A stretch of DNA of 64,000 nt from an uncultured Lachnospiraceae bacterium (lineage in GTDB: Bacteria; Bacillota; Clostridia; Lachnospirales; Lachnospiraceae), in contig CAMUYQ010000001.1 in assembly GCA_947165025.1 (NCBI GenBank), positions 1 to 64,000 on the forward strand. The letters run 5' to 3'. The translations under genes and the position numbers were made by a program. Shown one piece after another: positions 26,404 through 36,100 of the stretch (position 1 is its first letter; the number at the start of each line of letters is the position of its first letter). The notes beneath the pieces were generated by a model. The model was not told the DNA's origin. It made no database searches and was given only the letters and a program-made list of their open reading frames with translations.

Positions 26404-29400
26404 TGATAATCTGTTCACAAAGCATTCTTCCAAGAGAAGGAGCGGGATCATTCAGGCGGCCATCGTAGGCAGCCTTATTGTTGCCGCTATCCTTATAGTT
26501 GGTACTATCGTGACCGGTAAGAGTGCCAGCCGCGATGTCGAAAAAGCTGTCAGGAACGTAAGCCTTCTGTACCTTGATGAGCTTGCCGGCAGACGTGAAC
26601 AGGTCGTTGCATCTTCACTTGAAGGTCATATCACTGATATGGATGTGGCGATAGGACTCATTGAAAAGAATGATCTTGCGAGCATCGAGAACCTGCAGGC
26701 GTATCAGCTCAGGATGAAGACGCTTTTCGGTCTTGAGAAGTTCGCATTTGTCGATGAGAACGGTCTCATATACACATCGCGCGGCACGAGAAAAGATATC
26801 GATCAGTATGATTTTGACTATAATGCGCTTTCCGGTCCTTCGATATCGATAAAGGATTCCGGCATCAATGACAAGAAGGTGATCATAGCGGTTCCTGTTG
26901 ACAGGCTTAATCTGGCGGGATCTACGCTTATTGCGTGTTTTATGGAGATCAGTATGGACAACTTCCTTGATGAAGTTTCCCTTAAATCCGGTAACAACAG
27001 CACTACATTCTGTAATATCTACAAGCCGAACGGTATGTCGTTCACCGGCCTTGTACTTGGTGGACTGTCAGCGGAGGACAACCTTCTCGGTGCGCTTTCA
27101 CATGCCGAGTATGATGACGGATACAATTACGAAAACGTAAAAATGGATTTCGAAGAAAATCATGGCGGCGTCGTTTCTTTTACCTATAACGGCATAAAGG
27201 AGACATTGAGTTATGTTCCGATACACGGCACGGACTGGATGCTCACGTATCTTATAAGAGAGAGCGTTATAAGTGACCAGATAGATGCGATATCAGCCGG
27301 TATCATTGAGAGAAGCCTGATACTTTCAGTTATTATGACTGTTGTACTGCTTGCTATTTCGGTGTTCATGATCATACAGACAAGACGGGCTGTAAGACTT
27401 GATGCCGAGAGAGAAAATGCCGAAACACTGCAGCAGGAACTTGAGGAAAGAGTAGCGCTGCAGGATGAGCTTCTTGAACAGGAAAAGGCGCGGACGCAGC
27501 AGGACAGCATGATCACCGCACTTGCTTCGGATTACAGGAGCGTATACTATGTCGATCTCGACACCGGCAGGAGCATATGCTACAGGAAAGATGATATTGC
27601 CGAGAACGGAATTGGCCCCGGTGATGAATTCGATTACCGGAAGAAGTTCTCCGAATATGCAAAGACGTTTGTATCCGAAGAGTATCGAGAGGGCTTCCTT
27701 GATTTTATCAGCCCGGATTCTATACGCGAGAATCTTAAAGAGAACAAAATAATAACATACCGTTATCTGACAAACAGAAATGGCGAAGAAGTGTATGAGA
27801 TGATCAGAATGGCCGGTGTACGTCATCCGAAGGACCGCGATGACCACATCATTCATGCGATAGGCGCGGGATTTACCGACATTGATTCCGAAATGAGGGA
27901 GAATCTTGCTAAAAACCAGGCGCTTTCAGATGCGCTTAAGACTGCTGAAGAGTCAAGCCGTGCAAAGACTGCATTTTTGTCCAACATGAGTCATGAGATC
28001 AGAACTCCGATGAATGCGATCATTGGACTTGATTCACTGGCGCTCAGGAAAGAGGAACTTCCGGATGAGACAAGGGAGTATCTTGAGAAGATAGGTGACA
28101 GCGCAAGACATCTGCTCGGACTCATAAATGACATACTTGATATGAGCCGTATTGAATCGGGGCGTATCGTACTTCGTAAAGAAGAGTTCTCATTCCGCGC
28201 GATGCTTGAGCAGATCAATACGATGGTCATGTCCCAGTGTAATGAGAAAGGTCTCAAATACGAGTGCCGGGTAACCGGCGGTGTTGCCGATTACTATATC
28301 GGCGATGATATGAAGCTCAAGCAGATACTGATCAACATCCTGAGCAACGCGATAAAGTTTACCGATGCTCCGGGAGAAGTCAATCTGATGATCGAGAGGA
28401 TGAACGTATTTGACGATCAGAGTACTCTCAAGTTTATGATCAAGGATTCCGGTATCGGAATGGATAAGGCTTTCATCCCGAAGATATTTGAATCCTTCAC
28501 GCAGGAAGATTCGAGCCGTAACAGTAAGTACGGAAGCACGGGCCTTGGCATGGCTATCACGAAGAATATCGTTGAGCTCATGAACGGAACGATATCCGTC
28601 GAATCCGAAAAGGGTGTCGGGACATGCTTTACCATTGTCGTTACACTGAAGAACTGTGAACATGCTAACATTGACAGCAATTATATTAACTATAAGGATC
28701 TGAAGATACTTGTCGTTGATGACGAGGAAGTTGCAGCGGAACACGCAAAGCTTGTTCTTGATGAGGCCGGGATCAGATCGGATATCGCATTGTCGGGGTC
28801 CGAGGCCCTTAATATGCTTGAACTGGCACATACCAAACAGGAACATTACAATCTTGTTCTGCTTGACTGGAAGATGCCCGAAATGGACGGTCTTGAAGTC
28901 GCAAAAGAGATAAGAAAGAGATATGATAATGAGACTACGGTGATCATACTGACATCGTTCAACTGGGACGATATAATGGATGAGGCATTCCGTATCGGTG
29001 TTGACAGTTTCCTTGCAAAGCCGCTCTTTGCGTCTAATGTTGTTGATGAGTTTGAACGCATAGCACGCAAGAACAACATTAGTCTTTTTAAGGAGAAACA
29101 TCACGCTGACCTTAAGGGCAGAAGGATCCTTCTGGCTGAAGATATGGAGATCAATGCCGAGATCATGAAGGAAGTGCTCGCTGTCAAAGAGACGGTTACC
29201 GAGCATGCATCAAACGGTAAGATTGCTCTTGATATGTTTGAAAAGAGCGAAGAGAATTATTATGATGCGATACTGATGGATGTCAGGATGCCTGAGATGG
29301 ATGGACTTGAAGCGACACAGAAGATCAGGGCGCTGAAGAGAGCCGATGCCGGAATTGTTCCGATAATCGCCATGACGGCAAATGCATTTGATGAGGATGT

Positions 29401-29521
29401 TCAGAGATCGCTTCAGGTCGGAATGAACGCTCATCTTTCCAAACCGGTCGAACCGGACAGACTGTATCAGTCTCTTGAAGAACTGATATGGGAAGCCGAT
29501 CAGAAAAGACAGTCGATATAA
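26390..29521 (+). CDS. Hybrid sensor histidine kinase with two receivers
   Basis: 1043 aa. Two membrane helices (about 20-42 and 306-330) bracket a ~260-residue extracytoplasmic sensor that looks Cache-like. Then a coiled coil, a PAS-like region (about 375-510), HisKA with His535 in NMSHEIRTPMN, HATPase with NILSNAIKF and GTGLGMAI-type boxes (STGLGMAIT), receiver 1 (Asp826 in LLDWKMPEMDG) and receiver 2 (Asp964 in ILMDVRMPEMDG). Start is the TTG at 26390, inside the Hpt gene; the site ggagga lies about 12 nt upstream. With its Hpt partner it forms the input side of a phosphorelay. The ligand is unknown. Confidence 0.92.
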   Translation: MSSFDDNLFTKHSSKRRSGIIQAAIVGSLIVAAILIVGTIVTGKSASRDVEKAVRNVSLLYLDELAGRREQVVASSLEGHITDMDVAIGLIEKNDLASIENLQAYQLRMKTLFGLEKFAFVDENGLIYTSRGTRKDIDQYDFDYNALSGPSISIKDSGINDKKVIIAVPVDRLNLAGSTLIACFMEISMDNFLDEVSLKSGNNSTTFCNIYKPNGMSFTGLVLGGLSAEDNLLGALSHAEYDDGYNYENVKMDFEENHGGVVSFTYNGIKETLSYVPIHGTDWMLTYLIRESVISDQIDAISAGIIERSLILSVIMTVVLLAISVFMIIQTRRAVRLDAERENAETLQQELEERVALQDELLEQEKARTQQDSMITALASDYRSVYYVDLDTGRSICYRKDDIAENGIGPGDEFDYRKKFSEYAKTFVSEEYREGFLDFISPDSIRENLKENKIITYRYLTNRNGEEVYEMIRMAGVRHPKDRDDHIIHAIGAGFTDIDSEMRENLAKNQALSDALKTAEESSRAKTAFLSNMSHEIRTPMNAIIGLDSLALRKEELPDETREYLEKIGDSARHLLGLINDILDMSRIESGRIVLRKEEFSFRAMLEQINTMVMSQCNEKGLKYECRVTGGVADYYIGDDMKLKQILINILSNAIKFTDAPGEVNLMIERMNVFDDQSTLKFMIKDSGIGMDKAFIPKIFESFTQEDSSRNSKYGSTGLGMAITKNIVELMNGTISVESEKGVGTCFTIVVTLKNCEHANIDSNYINYKDLKILVVDDEEVAAEHAKLVLDEAGIRSDIALSGSEALNMLELAHTKQEHYNLVLLDWKMPEMDGLEVAKEIRKRYDNETTVIILTSFNWDDIMDEAFRIGVDSFLAKPLFASNVVDEFERIARKNNISLFKEKHHADLKGRRILLAEDMEINAEIMKEVLAVKETVTEHASNGKIALDMFEKSEENYYDAILMDVRMPEMDGLEATQKIRALKRADAGIVPIIAMTANAFDEDVQRSLQVGMNAHLSKPVEPDRLYQSLEELIWEADQKRQSI

Positions 29522-29535
29522 GGAGGAAATCACAA

Positions 29536-30537
29536 ATGAATTTCATTGAGAGCATCAAGGAACGTGCCAAACAGGACGTCAAGACGATAGTTCTGCCGGA
29601 GAGCAACGACAGAAGATCTCTTCTGGCGGCTCATAAAATACTTGAGGAAGGCATCGCGAACCTCATTATGATCGGTAAGGAAGAGAAGATCATGGACGGT
29701 GCAAGATGGCTGGAGCTTGATCTTTCAAAGGTTAAGGTGGTTGATCCCGAAACGAGTGACAAGTTCGAGAATTACGCACAGAAGCTTTTTGAACTTCGTG
29801 AGAAGAAGGGAATGACTCTTGAGAAGGCCAGGGATATACTTCACAAGGATAATCTGATGTGGGGTGTTATGATGGTCAAGATGAACGATGCCGACGGTAT
29901 GGTTGCAGGTGCATGCCATGCAACAGCTGATGTACTGCGTCCTTCGCTTCAGATACTTCGTACGGCACCCGGAGTTGACCTTGTATCGGGATTTTTCATT
30001 CTTGACGTTCCGAACTGTGAATACGGCGAGAACGGAACATTCCTGTTTGCCGACTGCGGACTGAATCAGGATCCGACAGCCGAAGAGCTTGCAAGCATAG
30101 CCAATACATCAGCCAAGAGCTTTACATCACTTGTCGGCGCAAAGCCGATAATCGCGATGCTCTCACATTCGACAAAGGGCAGTGCAAAGCATCCGCTCGT
30201 AGATAAGGTTGCTACCGCAACAGCGATCGCAAAGGAAAAATACCCTCAGCTTCTCCTTGACGGAGAACTGCAGACCGATGCGGCTATCGTTCCTGCGGTT
30301 TCACGTCATAAATCACCCGGTTCCGAGATCGGCGGTATGGCCAACGTACTCATATTCCCGAACCTTGATGCCGGGAACATCGGATACAAGCTTGTTGAGA
30401 GACTTGCCAAGGCCGAAGCATATGGACCGATGCTCCAGGGCCTGTCACGTCCCGTCAACGACCTGTCCCGCGGCTGTGACGCCGACGACATCGTCGGAGT
30501 TGTGGCACTCACCGCAGTCCAGGCTCAGCTCCTGTAA
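29536..30537 (+). CDS. pta: Phosphate acetyltransferase
   Basis: Interconverts acetyl-CoA and acetyl phosphate in acetate fermentation. 333 aa, the short Firmicutes-type Pta without the N-terminal regulatory domain. Start MNFIESIKERAKQ at 29536 has a perfect aaggagg; the longer frame overlaps the kinase gene. Conserved GVMMVKMNDADGMVAGA and QTDAAIVP-type (ELQTDAAIVPAV) stretches are present. No ackA follows. It starts 14 nt after the hybrid kinase stop, so it may share that transcript; acetyl phosphate can feed response regulators, but that link is speculation. Confidence 0.94.
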   Translation: MNFIESIKERAKQDVKTIVLPESNDRRSLLAAHKILEEGIANLIMIGKEEKIMDGARWLELDLSKVKVVDPETSDKFENYAQKLFELREKKGMTLEKARDILHKDNLMWGVMMVKMNDADGMVAGACHATADVLRPSLQILRTAPGVDLVSGFFILDVPNCEYGENGTFLFADCGLNQDPTAEELASIANTSAKSFTSLVGAKPIIAMLSHSTKGSAKHPLVDKVATATAIAKEKYPQLLLDGELQTDAAIVPAVSRHKSPGSEIGGMANVLIFPNLDAGNIGYKLVERLAKAEAYGPMLQGLSRPVNDLSRGCDADDIVGVVALTAVQAQLL

Positions 30538-30557
30538 ATTTTGTCTGTTTCACTTCA

Positions 30558-30696
30558 AAGGTGGACGGGCATAATTGTTCTGAGAAAACCTTGTGAAGGC
30601 GTCCGCGCTTGACGAGGTTTTTTCGAGTCTAGCGCCGGCTACGCCTGAACAGGAGCGGGAGCGTGTTTTCGAGGAATTATTATGCCCGCCCACCTT
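30558..30696 (+). ncRNA. Candidate structured RNA / long imperfect palindrome between pta and rpmF
   Basis: No open frame. The outer arms 30558-30589 and 30665-30696 pair over ~32 positions with only a few mismatches (AAGGTGG / CCACCTT, then CGGGCATAAT / ATTATGCCCG, then GAAAAC / GTTTTC). The inside folds again: AGGCGT (30597-30602) with ACGCCT (30641-30646), GCGCT (30605-30609) with AGCGC (30631-30635), and GAC / GTC with tandem G-A pairs under a T-rich loop. It lies upstream of the rpmF promoter, so it is not an rpmF leader; it may be a pta 3' UTR structure, an independent RNA or a mobile palindrome. No promoter for it is seen. Unknown family; strand not certain. Confidence 0.45.
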
Positions 30697-30721
30697 ATAG
30701 CAGAATTTTGAAAAAATATTA

Positions 30722-30750
30722 TTGACAACAACCGGTAGGATGGGTATACT
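30722..30750 (+). promoter_or_regulatory. Strong sigma-A promoter for rpmF
   Basis: A perfect TTGACA (30722-30727), a 17-bp spacer and TATACT (30745-30750), about 45 bp before the rpmF start. It makes rpmF independent of pta. Confidence 0.85.
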
Positions 30751-30795
30751 ATCCAAGTACGTCTATGAGACATCCTTGAAAAGGAGGTGTTACTA

Positions 30796-30975
30796 ATGTC
30801 AATCTGTCCTAAGAATAAGTCTTCCAAAGGAAGAAGAGATAAAAGAAGAGCAAACTGGAAAATGTCTGCTCCTACACTCGTAAAGTGCAGCAAGTGCGGA
30901 GCGCTTATGGTTCCTCACAGAGTATGCAAGGCCTGCGGCTCTTATAATAAGAAAGAGATCATCAGCCAGGATTGA
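30796..30975 (+). CDS. rpmF: 50S ribosomal protein L32
   Basis: 59 aa from ATG 30796, with a perfect AAGGAGG upstream. Zinc-binding form of L32: Cys31-x2-Cys34 and Cys44-x2-Cys47 (CSKCGALM, CKACGSY), preceded by the basic KSSKGRRDKRRANW stretch. rpmF before plsX is the usual Firmicutes order. The yceD gene that often sits directly before rpmF is not seen here; the folded element occupies that spot. Confidence 0.95.
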   Translation: MSICPKNKSSKGRRDKRRANWKMSAPTLVKCSKCGALMVPHRVCKACGSYNKKEIISQD

Positions 30976-30992
30976 TGCAAATGCTTAAATTA

Positions 30993-31017
30993 CCACGGGT
31001 TTTCCCGTGGTTTTTTT
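30993..31017 (+). terminator. Rho-independent terminator after rpmF
   Basis: ccacggg / cccgtgg with a 4-nt loop and seven T. It separates rpmF from plsX, which has its own promoter. Confidence 0.92.
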
Positions 31018-31031
31018 GTATCTTTTTTTAT

Positions 31032-31060
31032 TTGCTTTTTACGGATATGTCTAGTATAGT
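31032..31060 (+). promoter_or_regulatory. Sigma-A-type promoter for plsX-acpP
   Basis: TTGCTT (31032-31037), 17-bp spacer, TATAGT (31055-31060), about 38 bp before plsX. No FapR-like palindrome was recognised by eye. Confidence 0.6.
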
Positions 31061-31098
31061 AGTATAGGTTTTAAAGACACTGTATTCGGAGACAGGTA

Positions 31099-32109
31099 AT
31101 GGTACACGTTGTACTTGATGCAATGGGCGGTGACAACGCCCCTAATGAAATTGTAAAAGGAGCGGTAACGGCCCTTAATTCGTCTTCAGAGGTTAAGATC
31201 ACACTCTGCGGTAAAGAAGATGCGATAAAGGGCGAACTTGAGGGCAAGGAGTACCCCGAGGACAGGCTCTTCATAGAGAATGCCGATGAGGTCATATCGA
31301 CTGAAGAGGCACCCGTTATGGCGATAAGGCGTAAGAAGGATTCTTCCATAGTAAAGGGAATGAACCTTATCAAGGCCGGACAGGCCGATGCCTTTGTTTC
31401 GGCAGGTTCATCGGGTGCGATACTTGTCGGAGGACAGCTTATCGTCGGCAGGATAAAAGGTGTTGAGCGCCCGCCGCTTGCTCCGCTCATTCCTTCAACG
31501 ACAGAAAGAGGCGTATCGCTTATCATTGACTGCGGTGCGAATGTTGATGCGAGAAGTTCCCATCTCGTACAGTTTGCCAAGATGGGATCGATATATATGG
31601 AACATGTTCTCGGAGTTAAGAATCCGAGAGTTGCGATAGTGAACATCGGAGCTGAGGAAGAGAAGGGCAATATGCTCGTAAAGGAAACATTTCCGCTTCT
31701 GAAGAACTGTCCCGATATCAATTTCATCGGTTCGATCGAAGCACGTGAGATCCCTAACGGCGGTGCGGACGTTATAGTCTGCGAGGCGTTTGTGGGAAAC
31801 GTGATCCTCAAAATGTACGAGGGTGTCGGCAGGATGATGCTCGGTACGATAAAGGGAACTCTTATGAGCAGCCTTCGAGGAAAGATCGGCGGACTTATCA
31901 TCAAGCCTCTCATTAAGGGTGTGGTCAAGACATTTGATGCGACCGAATACGGCGGGGCTCCGCTTCTAGGACTTAACGGTCTTGTTGTAAAGGTTCACGG
32001 CAATGCGACCGAAAAAGAGATCTCCAATGCGATAAAGCAGTGCGAGACATTCAAAACACAGAATATCAGTCAGCGTATCGCCGACAAGATAATAATAAAG
32101 GATGAATAG
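31099..32109 (+). CDS. plsX: Phosphate acyltransferase PlsX
   Basis: Makes acyl-phosphate from acyl-ACP and inorganic phosphate, the first step of phospholipid synthesis by the PlsX/Y route. 336 aa, normal length. Signature start VVLDAMGGDNAPNEIVKGA, with SAGSSGA and DCGANVD further in. acpP follows 14 nt downstream, supplying the acyl carrier. Confidence 0.96.
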   Translation: MVHVVLDAMGGDNAPNEIVKGAVTALNSSSEVKITLCGKEDAIKGELEGKEYPEDRLFIENADEVISTEEAPVMAIRRKKDSSIVKGMNLIKAGQADAFVSAGSSGAILVGGQLIVGRIKGVERPPLAPLIPSTTERGVSLIIDCGANVDARSSHLVQFAKMGSIYMEHVLGVKNPRVAIVNIGAEEEKGNMLVKETFPLLKNCPDINFIGSIEAREIPNGGADVIVCEAFVGNVILKMYEGVGRMMLGTIKGTLMSSLRGKIGGLIIKPLIKGVVKTFDATEYGGAPLLGLNGLVVKVHGNATEKEISNAIKQCETFKTQNISQRIADKIIIKDE

Positions 32110-32123
32110 AAAGGGTAGTTGAA

Positions 32124-32354
32124 ATGGAACTTGAAAAGCTTAAAAAGATCATCACAGAGGTTCTGAATGTGGATGAGAGCGAGATCACGATGGATACCAA
32201 ATTCATTGATGATCTGGGTGCTGATTCTCTTGATGTTTATCAGATTATTATGGGCGTTGAGGAAGAATTTGACATTGAGATAGATGTTGATAACGCTGAA
32301 TCCATCGTGACCGTCGCCGATGCGATCGAGCAGATAAGAGCTGCAATAAGCTGA
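32124..32354 (+). CDS. acpP: Acyl carrier protein
   Basis: 76 aa, acidic four-helix carrier. The 4'-phosphopantetheine attachment site is Ser35 in DLGADSLDV. Clear ribosome site (aagggtagttgaa). The gene is followed by a perfect hairpin that probably limits read-through into rnc. Confidence 0.96.
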   Translation: MELEKLKKIITEVLNVDESEITMDTKFIDDLGADSLDVYQIIMGVEEEFDIEIDVDNAESIVTVADAIEQIRAAIS

Positions 32355-32381
32355 CGGGTTCAACAATTAAGTGTTCGGCTG

Positions 32382-32412
32382 ATAGAGTTCCGGATATGCG
32401 GAACTCTATTTT
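32382..32412 (+). terminator. Hairpin between acpP and rnc (weak terminator or attenuator)
   Basis: An 11-bp perfect stem (atagagttccg / cggaactctat) with a 6-nt loop, followed by only four T in total including the stem edge. It could lower transcription of rnc-smc-ftsY relative to acpP, or process the mRNA. Confidence 0.6.
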
Positions 32413-32427
32413 GAAGTATTGTTAAAC

Positions 32428-33138
32428 ATGAATATTCAGGATGGTTACAAAGAACTGCAGAATCGTATAGGGTATGATTTTCGCGACAGCGCGCGTCTTG
32501 TTAAGGCTCTGTCACACAGTTCATACGTTAACGAGATAAAAGCGGACAGACATGATGACTACGAGCGTACCGAGTTTCTGGGGGATGCCGTTCTTGAGCT
32601 GTCCGTAAGTGAGTTTTTGTACAATGAGAATCCCGACATGAGGGAAGGCGAGATGACAAAGCTTCGCGCATCTCTTGTATGTGAACCGACTCTTGCGTAC
32701 TGTGCAAGGGAAGGTTTTGAACTCGGAAAGTACGTTCTTCTCGGAAAAGGCGAGGATGCATCGGGAGGACGGAGCAGGGATTCGATCATTTCCGACGTTT
32801 TTGAGGCGATCATCGGAGCCATATATCTTGACGGCGGACTTGACTGTGCAAAAGCATTCATCAAACGTTTCCTTCTGACCGATTATGCGAAGAAGATAGA
32901 ATTTGTCGATTCCAAGACTATCCTTCAGGAGTACGCGCAGGATCACGGACTTGCGCTTGAGTATGAGCTCGTTGAGGAAAGAGGTCCGGAACACGACAGG
33001 GAATATGTTATGAGGGCAAAGCTCGGCAATGATATAAGTGAGACAGGAGTTGCAAAGAGCAAAAAAGCCGCACAGCAGAACGCCGCATATTCCATATTGA
33101 AGAAGTACGTTAATACGGAGAGCGATCAATGTATTTAA
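32428..33138 (+). CDS. rnc: Ribonuclease III
   Basis: Cuts double-stranded RNA, including rRNA precursors. 236 aa from ATG 32428 (an in-frame TTG lies 9 nt before). Catalytic domain with the ERTEFLGDAVLEL signature and the second acidic site DVFEAIIGAIYLDGG; the C-terminal dsRNA-binding domain ends with SKKAAQQNAAYSILKK. Only a weak ribosome site precedes it, close after the hairpin. The 3' end overlaps smc by 10 nt. Confidence 0.96.
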   Translation: MNIQDGYKELQNRIGYDFRDSARLVKALSHSSYVNEIKADRHDDYERTEFLGDAVLELSVSEFLYNENPDMREGEMTKLRASLVCEPTLAYCAREGFELGKYVLLGKGEDASGGRSRDSIISDVFEAIIGAIYLDGGLDCAKAFIKRFLLTDYAKKIEFVDSKTILQEYAQDHGLALEYELVEERGPEHDREYVMRAKLGNDISETGVAKSKKAAQQNAAYSILKKYVNTESDQCI

Positions 33139-36100
33139 AAAATATAGAAGTGCAGGGATTTAAGTCCTTTGCCAACAAGATCAATTTCGAATTTCATAAC
33201 GGGATCACCGCTATCGTAGGCCCTAACGGCTCGGGTAAGAGTAACGTTGCCGATGCGGTCAGATGGGTGCTCGGTGAGCAGAGCGCAAAGCAGCTTCGCG
33301 GATCTTCGATGCAGGACGTTATCTTCTCGGGTACAGAGATGCGTAAGCCCATGGGTTATGCCTATGTTGCGATCACGCTTGATAATTCCGACCATGCGCT
33401 TCCTATAGATTACGAGGAAGTGACCGTTGCAAGACGGGTGTACCGCTCGGGTGAGAGCGAATATCTTATAAACGGTGCAACATGCCGGCTGAAGGATGTT
33501 GCCGAGATGTTTTACGATACCGGTATCGGTAAAGAAGGATACTCGATCATCGGGCAGGGCCAGATCGACAGGATCCTTTCGGGTAAGCCCGAAGAGCGAA
33601 GAGAACTGTTCGACGAGGCTGCCGGTATAGTCAAGTTCAAGAGAAGAAAAGCGACCGCGCTCAAAAAGCTGGAGCAGGAGCGCGCAAATCTTGTACGTGT
33701 TTCCGATATACTTGCAGAACTTGAGCGCCAGGTTGAACCGCTTGAGAAGCAGTCTGCGGTTGCAAGGAACTATCTGCAGATGAAGGAAGAACTTAAGAAG
33801 CTCGATGTCAACATCTTCCTCCTTGATAATGAGCGTTCAAAGGAAGAACTTGCAGAGTGCGAGAAGAAGATTGAGGTTGCAGAGAACGACCTTAAGAATG
33901 CTAACGAAGAGAACGAGAGCATCAGGGAAGAGTACAGCGATGTCGAAAAGAAGATCGCCGAACTTGATGCCGGAATAGAAGAAAAGCGTGCAAAGCTTTC
34001 CGAAACAAGCCTTCTTAAAGAAAAGCTCGAGGGCGAGATCAACGTCCTGAATGAGAAGATCAATTCGGCAAACATTTCGCGCGAGCATTTTGATACGCGT
34101 CAGAAAGCGCTCACTGATGATATCGCTGCCAAGGAAGCTGAGTGCGAGAGACTGTCAAAAGAGCAGGAAACTCTGGATACAGAAACGAATGAACTTATCA
34201 AAAAGCGTGACGAGGCTGTTGCAGAACTCGAAGATCTTGTAAAGCAGATCGAGGAGCAGAACGATATCGTCGAGACTAACAAGAATCTCATCATCACGCT
34301 CCTTAACAACCGTGCCGGTATACAGTCAAAGCTCGGTCAGTTCGGAACGATGCTCGAGCAGAACAAGATAAGAAAGGCTGAGATACAGAGCAAGCTCATC
34401 AGCGCCAAGAGTGAGGAAGTGGAGCAGGAGAAGCTCGTCAATTCACTGACGCTTGAGCTTAATACGATATGCTCTGATATCGCTTCGATCGATCAGAAGA
34501 AAGAGTCGATGGAAGAGAAGCTGGGCGATTTTCGCTCCAAGCTGGAGGAACTCGACACAAAGCTCGGCGAAGCCCAGATGGCTTATCACGGGATAAAATC
34601 AAAGCTCGACACTTTAAAGAACCTTGCGGAGCGTTATGACGGATACGGAAGCAGCATTAAGCGTGTCATGGAGCAGAAGAGCAAGATGGCGGGCATTATC
34701 GGCGTTGTTGCCGATATCATGAAGGTCGATCCGAAGTACGAGACCGCGATCGAGACGGCACTTGGCGGAAACATCCAGAACATCGTTACAAAGGATGAGG
34801 AAGTTGCCAAGAAGCTTATAAAATACCTTAAGGAAAACAAGGCCGGACGTGCTACGTTCCTGCCTCTTACGACTACAAGGAACAGAGGCGAGTTCGACAA
34901 GCCCGAAGTCAGGAATGCAAAGGGCTTTATCGGGATGGCCAACGAACTTGTGTCTGCAAAGAGCGAATACGATGATGTTATCAGCCAGCTTCTCGGTGCG
35001 ATCATCGTCATCGATACCGTAGAGAATGCGTTGAAGCTTGCAAAGGAGTATAACTACACGCTCAGGATAGTCACGCTTGAGGGCGAATATCTGACACCCG
35101 GAGGCGCACTTGCCGGAGGATCGTTCAAGAACGCTTCCAATCTTCTCGGAAGGAAGCGTGAGATAGATGCGCTTGAGGAAGAGGCAAAGAAGGGCCTTAA
35201 GAGCATGGAGTCGATCATGGATGAGATCGACGCAACAAAGGATGAGCGCGCGAAAGTCCGTGAAGACATAGAAGAATTCAAGGCAAAACTGCAGGAGTTG
35301 TATATCCAGCAGAACACCGCACAGATGAACGTTGATGCTGCAAAGGCTCACATGGATGAGATGACCGAGCAGCATGCGAACCTGCTTACTGAGTTTGAAC
35401 AGATGGAAGAAGCCGAGAAAGGCATCACAACCGATCAGGACAGCGCCAAGGAAGAACTCGCGCAATCAGAAAAACGTGAGGCCGAGCTTAATGAAGCGAT
35501 CAGCGAAGCCGGTGAAAAACTCGAAAAACTGCGTGATGTTGAGAACGAAAAGGTTCTTGCCAAGTCGGATCTTGATCTTGAAGTAACAAGAGAAAAGCAG
35601 AAGCAGGATTTTGCAAAGCAGAACGTGGAAAGAGTACGTGCCGAGATCGAGCACCTGCGCAAGGAATCCGAAGAGATCGCTAAGTCCGTTAAGGATACGG
35701 AAGAAGAGATAAAGGAAAAACAGGAAAACATCGCAAAGATCAGGGAGACGATCGAAGCGAGCGCAACAAGCGCAGATGAGAATGAGATCGCCCTTAATGA
35801 AGCGATAAAGACAAAAGAAGAATTTGCCGAGAAGCAAAAATCATTCTTCGACAAGCGTGAAGCCATCTCGAAGAAGCTGGCAGATCTTGATAAGGAACTT
35901 TACCGCCTGAACGCACAGAAGGAAAAGTGTGAAAACGAGCAGGAAGGCCGCATCAACTACATGTGGAACGAATACGAGATCACCCTCTCTCATGCGGCGG
36001 AGCTTCGTGACGAAACACTTACCGATCAGGCTTCAATGAGAAAGAACATACACAGACTTCGTGACGAGATCAGAAAGCTTGGTGACGTTAACGTCAATGC

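Noticed and set aside
28190-29206. 338-codon minus-strand frame
   Set aside because: Antisense of the hybrid histidine kinase, whose domains are all clear on the plus strand.
30558-30696. Folded element as SRP RNA, RNase P RNA or rpmF leader
   Set aside because: SRP domain IV signature is absent, the length does not fit RNase P, and the rpmF promoter lies downstream of it.
34614-35465. 283-codon minus-strand frame
   Set aside because: Antisense of the smc hinge and coiled coil; no start signal.
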